NCBI GenBank assembly: GCA_900318545.1
Contig: ONLC01000084.1
Span: 1-8,022 of the forward strand
DNA length: 8,022 bases
Origin: an uncultured Eubacteriales bacterium
GTDB lineage: Bacteria; Bacillota; Clostridia; Oscillospirales; Ruminococcaceae
Direction: 5' to 3'
Shown piece after piece: positions 4,677 to 8,022 of this stretch; position 1 is the stretch's first letter; each line of letters begins with the position of its first letter. The translations under genes were made by a program, and so were the position numbers. The notes beneath the pieces are model-generated. The model did no database searches and was not told the DNA's origin. It saw only the letters and a list, made by a program, of their open reading frames with translations.

Positions 4677-7328
4677 TTATTTTTTCTTCTTTCTTATGAT
4701 GTAAACCGCTCCTGCCGCAGTCAATGCCGCAGCCGCCGAAACAGCTCCGATCACGATCCCCTTTTTTAACCGGCTCTTGCTCTCCTCTGCCGACGAGCTC
4801 TTATCCGCCGATGAATCGGCTGCCTTTTGCTGCTTTGCAGCTCCGTATATCTCAAACTCATCAACCGAGTATGTCCCCGACATCACCTTTATCACAGCCG
4901 TATGCTCGCCCTGTGCAAGAGTGTTTATACTGTAGGTGATCTCACGGTTTCCTGCCTTCGGAAACGCATATCTCTTTTCTGCTTCCTCGCCGTCAATTGT
5001 TACCGATATCTCTCCGCCCTTTTTGTTCTCGCCCTGTACCGAAAAGCCCGTTCCGCTGAATTTCAAAGTTACAGTGCTGCCCTCACTGCCTGTCGAGATA
5101 GTACGTCTGAAATTCTTGAAGCTGCTCATACAGCTGTGCTCCCACTCGCCCTCGTAGTCAACAGAGAGGTCTGTGTTATCAAGCTTAGTTACGCTGCAGT
5201 TATCCTCAAGAGTGTCTATCTTCACATCATCGAAGCAGTTATTGTTATAGGAGCTGTAAAGTGCGGCTCTGCCCGCAGGCATTAAGGACTCGCCCTTTTC
5301 AATGGTGGTATCGCTTACCTTCTCGCCGCCGATATACACCTTGATGTTATTGTTCAGAGCCTCTATCCTGAGCGTTACCCAGCCGTTCGGGACACTGTCG
5401 AGCTTGCCGCTGTCGAGGGTCATTTTGTTATTGTTCTTTTTTAGATACCATTCTCCGTTTTCATAAAGCTGTATCCAGTAGCCGCTCTGCCCCTGATCTC
5501 CAAGGATATATCTCAGCCCGACACCTGCATAATTCTTATCGGGAGAATCAGACTCTGCAAGCCTTACTTTGCACTCGACCGAATAATTAAACCACCTGTC
5601 ATCACCGAAGTTCGTCACAGGGTCGGGAGTGCCGCCCCACTCGGGAGCTTTTATCTCGGGCGTGATCTTCTGCATAAGATACTTGTTCTCACCGTCAGAT
5701 ACTACCTCAAAGGCTCCGCCCTCATCGGTAGTGTATCTGGGAGCTCCCCCTCGTGAGGTGATATAGTCATTGTCATACTCAAAATCGTCGGAATACGGCA
5801 AACTCAGCAGCTCGCTTGAACGCTCATTCTTATAGCTCTTCTCCCCGATGTCAAGAGTAGATACCGTCACCAGCGAATATGGCTTTACGGTCACGCTATA
5901 GATGTATTCATCACCGTTTTTCTCAGGCTCTGCTGTGCCGATATGCTTGAAATAGTTCTCATCATAGCTGCCCTTATCGGGACCCCTTGTCTCCCAGATA
6001 TGAACTGTGCTGCCTGCCCTTTCAAGGTTTTTCACGGTGAACTCATACCTTATCGGCTCAGAGGTCGTGTTCGTGATAACTGTGCTGTAGTCGCCTGTTT
6101 TTGTATCCGAGGCTGTCATATAGCTGTAGGTCGCATCAACTATAGCATGACCGTCACCGCCTATGCTGCCGTCACCATAGCAGGCATCATCAATAAACGC
6201 CCATCCCTTGTTTATAAACTGCGAGAAATGCAGCCCCATAAAAAAGCCGCTGTCGAGCGTATAATAGCCGCTCCACGGCTCATTTGCAAGGATAAGCTGC
6301 TTCTGACAGTAGGTAACACCGTCATAGTATGCAGCTACAGCAGGCTGATATTCGCAAAGGGTCATATATCCGCCCGAATACATTGTGATAAAGCGGTTTG
6401 CGATGTCAAGCAGGCCGTTTATGTCGCTGAAGCCCGAGCCTGTGCCGTCAAACCGATATGTGCCCTGAGAATACTCCATAGGGGAGCTCGCCTCACTGAA
6501 CCAGAGCTCCTTTCCGTATTCTTCGGCAAGCTTTTTCGCACTTTCCGATGACCAGCTTGTGTAGTGACTGCCGATAACATCTATCGCATCACGCAGCTCC
6601 TCATCATATAGCATCTCCTCGGCAATATTCCATGTGCAGACCTCGTCACCGCCGACTATCTTTATCTCAGAGTAGTCATAGGGTGTATCCTTCTCAGCTT
6701 TAAGATGTGCGGACAGATACTTTATCCACTTTGCATCATACGCACGCTCATTCTGCACTGCACTTACATAGTCAAATTTCAGACCGTATGTATCGTAAGC
6801 CGCATCAAGGGTCTCCTTGTACCACTTGTACCTTGCTGCATATTCATCATCTGCACTGCTCACCCACTTAGGCTCACTCCACCAGAGCATATCAAGTGTA
6901 AGGTCGGGATTTACAGCCTTTGCATCTGCCGCAAGCTGATAGCCTGCACCACGGGTCACATCGGCAGGCTCATCATCAGCTCTCTTGACAGAGGGCTCTG
7001 TTCCCGATGACGAATTTATATCCGAGCCCATCTCTATTTTGAGATGCGTGATATTCAGTCCGTCCTTACCGAAGAGGTATTCAAGTATCTCCTGATAAGC
7101 ATCGGGGTTTTCGTATTTGTAGTCAAGCAGCAGCCTTGAGGAGTTGTTTCCCGATACCATTCCGTTGCCCCGATAGAGCATATTCTCGCTGGTATTCGCA
7201 CGGCTTCCGTCAATAACAACGGAGCGTGTCTGCGATACCTCCTCCGCCGAGACAGGAACCATCGGACATGATCCTGCCGTTATTACCGCACTTGCTGCGA
7301 TCGCTGAAATTCTGCTGAGTTTACCCAT
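4677..7328 (-). CDS. Secreted, membrane-anchored GH59 (galactocerebrosidase-family) glycosidase
   Basis: This 883-residue protein has a signal peptide at about 1-28 (basic start, hydrophobic core, PVSA-EE). The GH59 catalytic barrel spans about 37-340: HLKIEMGSDINSSSGTEPS (95-113), the proposed acid/base E194 in QNERAYD and the nucleophile E279 in LWFSEASS. These correspond to E182 and E258 of mouse GALC. ANEPWSGYY (348-356) is also GALC-like. A beta-sandwich follows to about 495, then a GALC-type lectin-like region (515-705) with VGLRYILGDQGQSGYWIQL. An added beta-rich, jelly-roll-like domain (715-830) is probably a carbohydrate-binding module. After a Ser/Ala/Lys-rich linker comes a membrane helix (857-878) ending in RKKKK, so the enzyme is displayed on the cell surface without a sortase motif. 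The likely activity is removal of beta-linked galactose; the natural substrate is unknown. The start has GGAGG (7340-7336) 7 bases upstream. Confidence 0.88.
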   Translation of the reverse strand: MGKLSRISAIAASAVITAGSCPMVPVSAEEVSQTRSVVIDGSRANTSENMLYRGNGMVSGNNSSRLLLDYKYENPDAYQEILEYLFGKDGLNITHLKIEMGSDINSSSGTEPSVKRADDEPADVTRGAGYQLAADAKAVNPDLTLDMLWWSEPKWVSSADDEYAARYKWYKETLDAAYDTYGLKFDYVSAVQNERAYDAKWIKYLSAHLKAEKDTPYDYSEIKIVGGDEVCTWNIAEEMLYDEELRDAIDVIGSHYTSWSSESAKKLAEEYGKELWFSEASSPMEYSQGTYRFDGTGSGFSDINGLLDIANRFITMYSGGYMTLCEYQPAVAAYYDGVTYCQKQLILANEPWSGYYTLDSGFFMGLHFSQFINKGWAFIDDACYGDGSIGGDGHAIVDATYSYMTASDTKTGDYSTVITNTTSEPIRYEFTVKNLERAGSTVHIWETRGPDKGSYDENYFKHIGTAEPEKNGDEYIYSVTVKPYSLVTVSTLDIGEKSYKNERSSELLSLPYSDDFEYDNDYITSRGGAPRYTTDEGGAFEVVSDGENKYLMQKITPEIKAPEWGGTPDPVTNFGDDRWFNYSVECKVRLAESDSPDKNYAGVGLRYILGDQGQSGYWIQLYENGEWYLKKNNNKMTLDSGKLDSVPNGWVTLRIEALNNNIKVYIGGEKVSDTTIEKGESLMPAGRAALYSSYNNNCFDDVKIDTLEDNCSVTKLDNTDLSVDYEGEWEHSCMSSFKNFRRTISTGSEGSTVTLKFSGTGFSVQGENKKGGEISVTIDGEEAEKRYAFPKAGNREITYSINTLAQGEHTAVIKVMSGTYSVDEFEIYGAAKQQKAADSSADKSSSAEESKSRLKKGIVIGAVSAAAALTAAGAVYIIRKKKK

Positions 7329-7432
7329 AATGTGTCCTCCGCCTCCTGTATTTCAAAACCGAGCACGTCTCTGTAAAAGCGTATCATTTTGCCCATATCA
7401 TCGACAAAAAGTCCGAATCCATCAAGTCTCAT
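7283..7432 (-). pseudogene. Truncated VOC/glyoxalase-fold protein gene
   Basis: The ATG at 7432 has the ribosome site GAGGAG (7445-7440) 7 bases upstream. It opens a frame beginning MRLDGFGLFVDDM, then MIRFYRDVLGFEI, which is the classic first beta-alpha-beta unit of vicinal oxygen chelate (glyoxalase-like) proteins. Family resemblance ends near residue 34 (EAEDT), and the frame stops at TAA 7285-7283 after 49 residues. Intact members have about 110-150. The rest of the gene has been replaced by the GH59 gene, whose ATG (7328) lies inside this frame and whose ribosome site is formed by VOC codons. Only 13 bases separate it from the preceding GyrI-like gene, so it was once the next operon gene. 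It may still be translated and couple GH59 translation, but cannot form a VOC fold. Confidence 0.75.
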
Positions 7433-7445
7433 AAAATTACTCCTC

Positions 7446-8022
7446 TCATTTTATCGGGTGCCGTATGACCGTTTTCAGCTTGTCGGGGGAAACCTTCCTT
7501 GCGTCCGAAAGATATATCTCGTGATGAAAGCGGCTCTCTGTAATATCCAGCGAATATCCCTGCGCGGTCATATATTCGTGCATAAGACTGACCGTTGCAG
7601 TCTCATCATCATAGCTGCCGATGTGCATACACTGCACACACAAACCCTCGTCATAGGTCAGAAACTCCACTTTGGAGAAATCCGTTTTCTCCTTGCGTGT
7701 CGCTTCCTCTGTCGCCCAGTCAAAGTCAGCTTTTGTGACAAAATCAGGCAGGCGTATCAGCGATACCCACTTGAAATGTTCCTTGTGAGCATAGTCCACA
7801 CCCTGCACACCGTCCTGCCACCAGAATCCCTCCAGCGGCGGCACGACATAATCAAAATAGCCCTCTATCTGATGATCGCCCTTTTTGCTCATTTTTATTG
7901 TATAGGCGATTCCGTACAGCAGTTCGATCGCCTGCTTGTACTCGCCGCCCTCAGTGTTCGGATCACCCTCACCTCGCACGGCGATATAGTTCATGGTTGG
8001 AACGGTGACGATCGTCGGCTTC
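7446..8022 (-). CDS. GyrI-like effector-binding domain protein (5' end beyond window)
   Basis: The frame is open to the window edge: the codons before the Met at 7994 read KPTIVTVPT, continuing directly into MNYIAVRGEGDPN. That stretch resembles the usual start of this family's domain, so the true start lies beyond 8022. About 191 residues are visible. Recognisable GyrI-like blocks are GEGDPNTEGGEYKQAIELLY, WVSLIRLPDFV, CVQCMHIGSYDDE and the C-terminal FHHEIYLSDARKVSPDKLKT. The family has the AraC effector-binding (SHS2-type) fold. Stand-alone members are cytoplasmic small-molecule-binding proteins, some acting as hydrolases of reactive compounds. No DNA-binding region is visible, though one could lie upstream. 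It precedes the VOC remnant and GH59 on the same strand and probably shares a transcript with them. Confidence 0.85.
   Translation of the reverse strand, partial: KPTIVTVPTMNYIAVRGEGDPNTEGGEYKQAIELLYGIAYTIKMSKKGDHQIEGYFDYVVPPLEGFWWQDGVQGVDYAHKEHFKWVSLIRLPDFVTKADFDWATEEATRKEKTDFSKVEFLTYDEGLCVQCMHIGSYDDETATVSLMHEYMTAQGYSLDITESRFHHEIYLSDARKVSPDKLKTVIRHPIK

Noticed and set aside
7992..7994. Met at 7994 as the start of the GyrI-like protein
   Set aside because: The frame stays open to the window edge, with family-like residues (IVTVPT) just before it, and no ribosome site precedes this ATG.

Overview
The window looks like chromosomal DNA of a gut or rumen Firmicute close to Ruminococcus (Oscillospiraceae). 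This is inferred from the protein families, the AAGGAG-type ribosome sites, the moderate GC content and a secreted, membrane-anchored glycosidase. No taxon marker gene is present.

Left edge (1-450): the last codons of a plus-strand gene, then the decayed remains of a DUF218/YdcF-type membrane protein, broken by a frame change and apparent internal deletions. A bidirectional terminator follows.

Centre (450-4631): the notable part. A minus-strand gene (450-1928) encodes a DUF2828 protein: a helical N-terminal region plus a von Willebrand A domain with an intact MIDAS. It resembles the Ro60/TROVE RNA-binding proteins in layout and in several local motifs. Divergent from it, two overlapping plus-strand genes (2425-3654 and 3651-4631) encode WYL-domain proteins, probably ligand- or nucleic-acid-sensing regulators. 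Between the divergent genes is a non-coding region of about 0.5 kb. Its DUF2828-proximal part (1943-2277) is an array of hairpins read on the same strand as DUF2828. Each long hairpin has a 7-9 bp closing stem of different sequence. In four of them the heptamer GACAGCA (or TACAGCA) lies just inside the 5' arm, and the fifth has a degenerate copy. An extended -10 promoter lies directly before the first hairpin. Hairpin-forming Y RNAs are encoded beside bacterial Ro genes, so I propose that this is a Ro-like ribonucleoprotein module: DUF2828 protein plus a tandem hairpin RNA, under WYL control.

Right part (4632-8022): a bidirectional terminator, then minus-strand genes. In transcription order these are a GyrI-like effector-binding protein (cut by the window edge), a truncated VOC/glyoxalase-fold gene, and a large secreted GH59 (galactocerebrosidase-family) glycosidase with a C-terminal membrane anchor. 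The GH59 start codon and ribosome site lie inside the truncated VOC reading frame, so this is a recombination scar. The GH59 block has no visible functional link to the Ro/WYL module.
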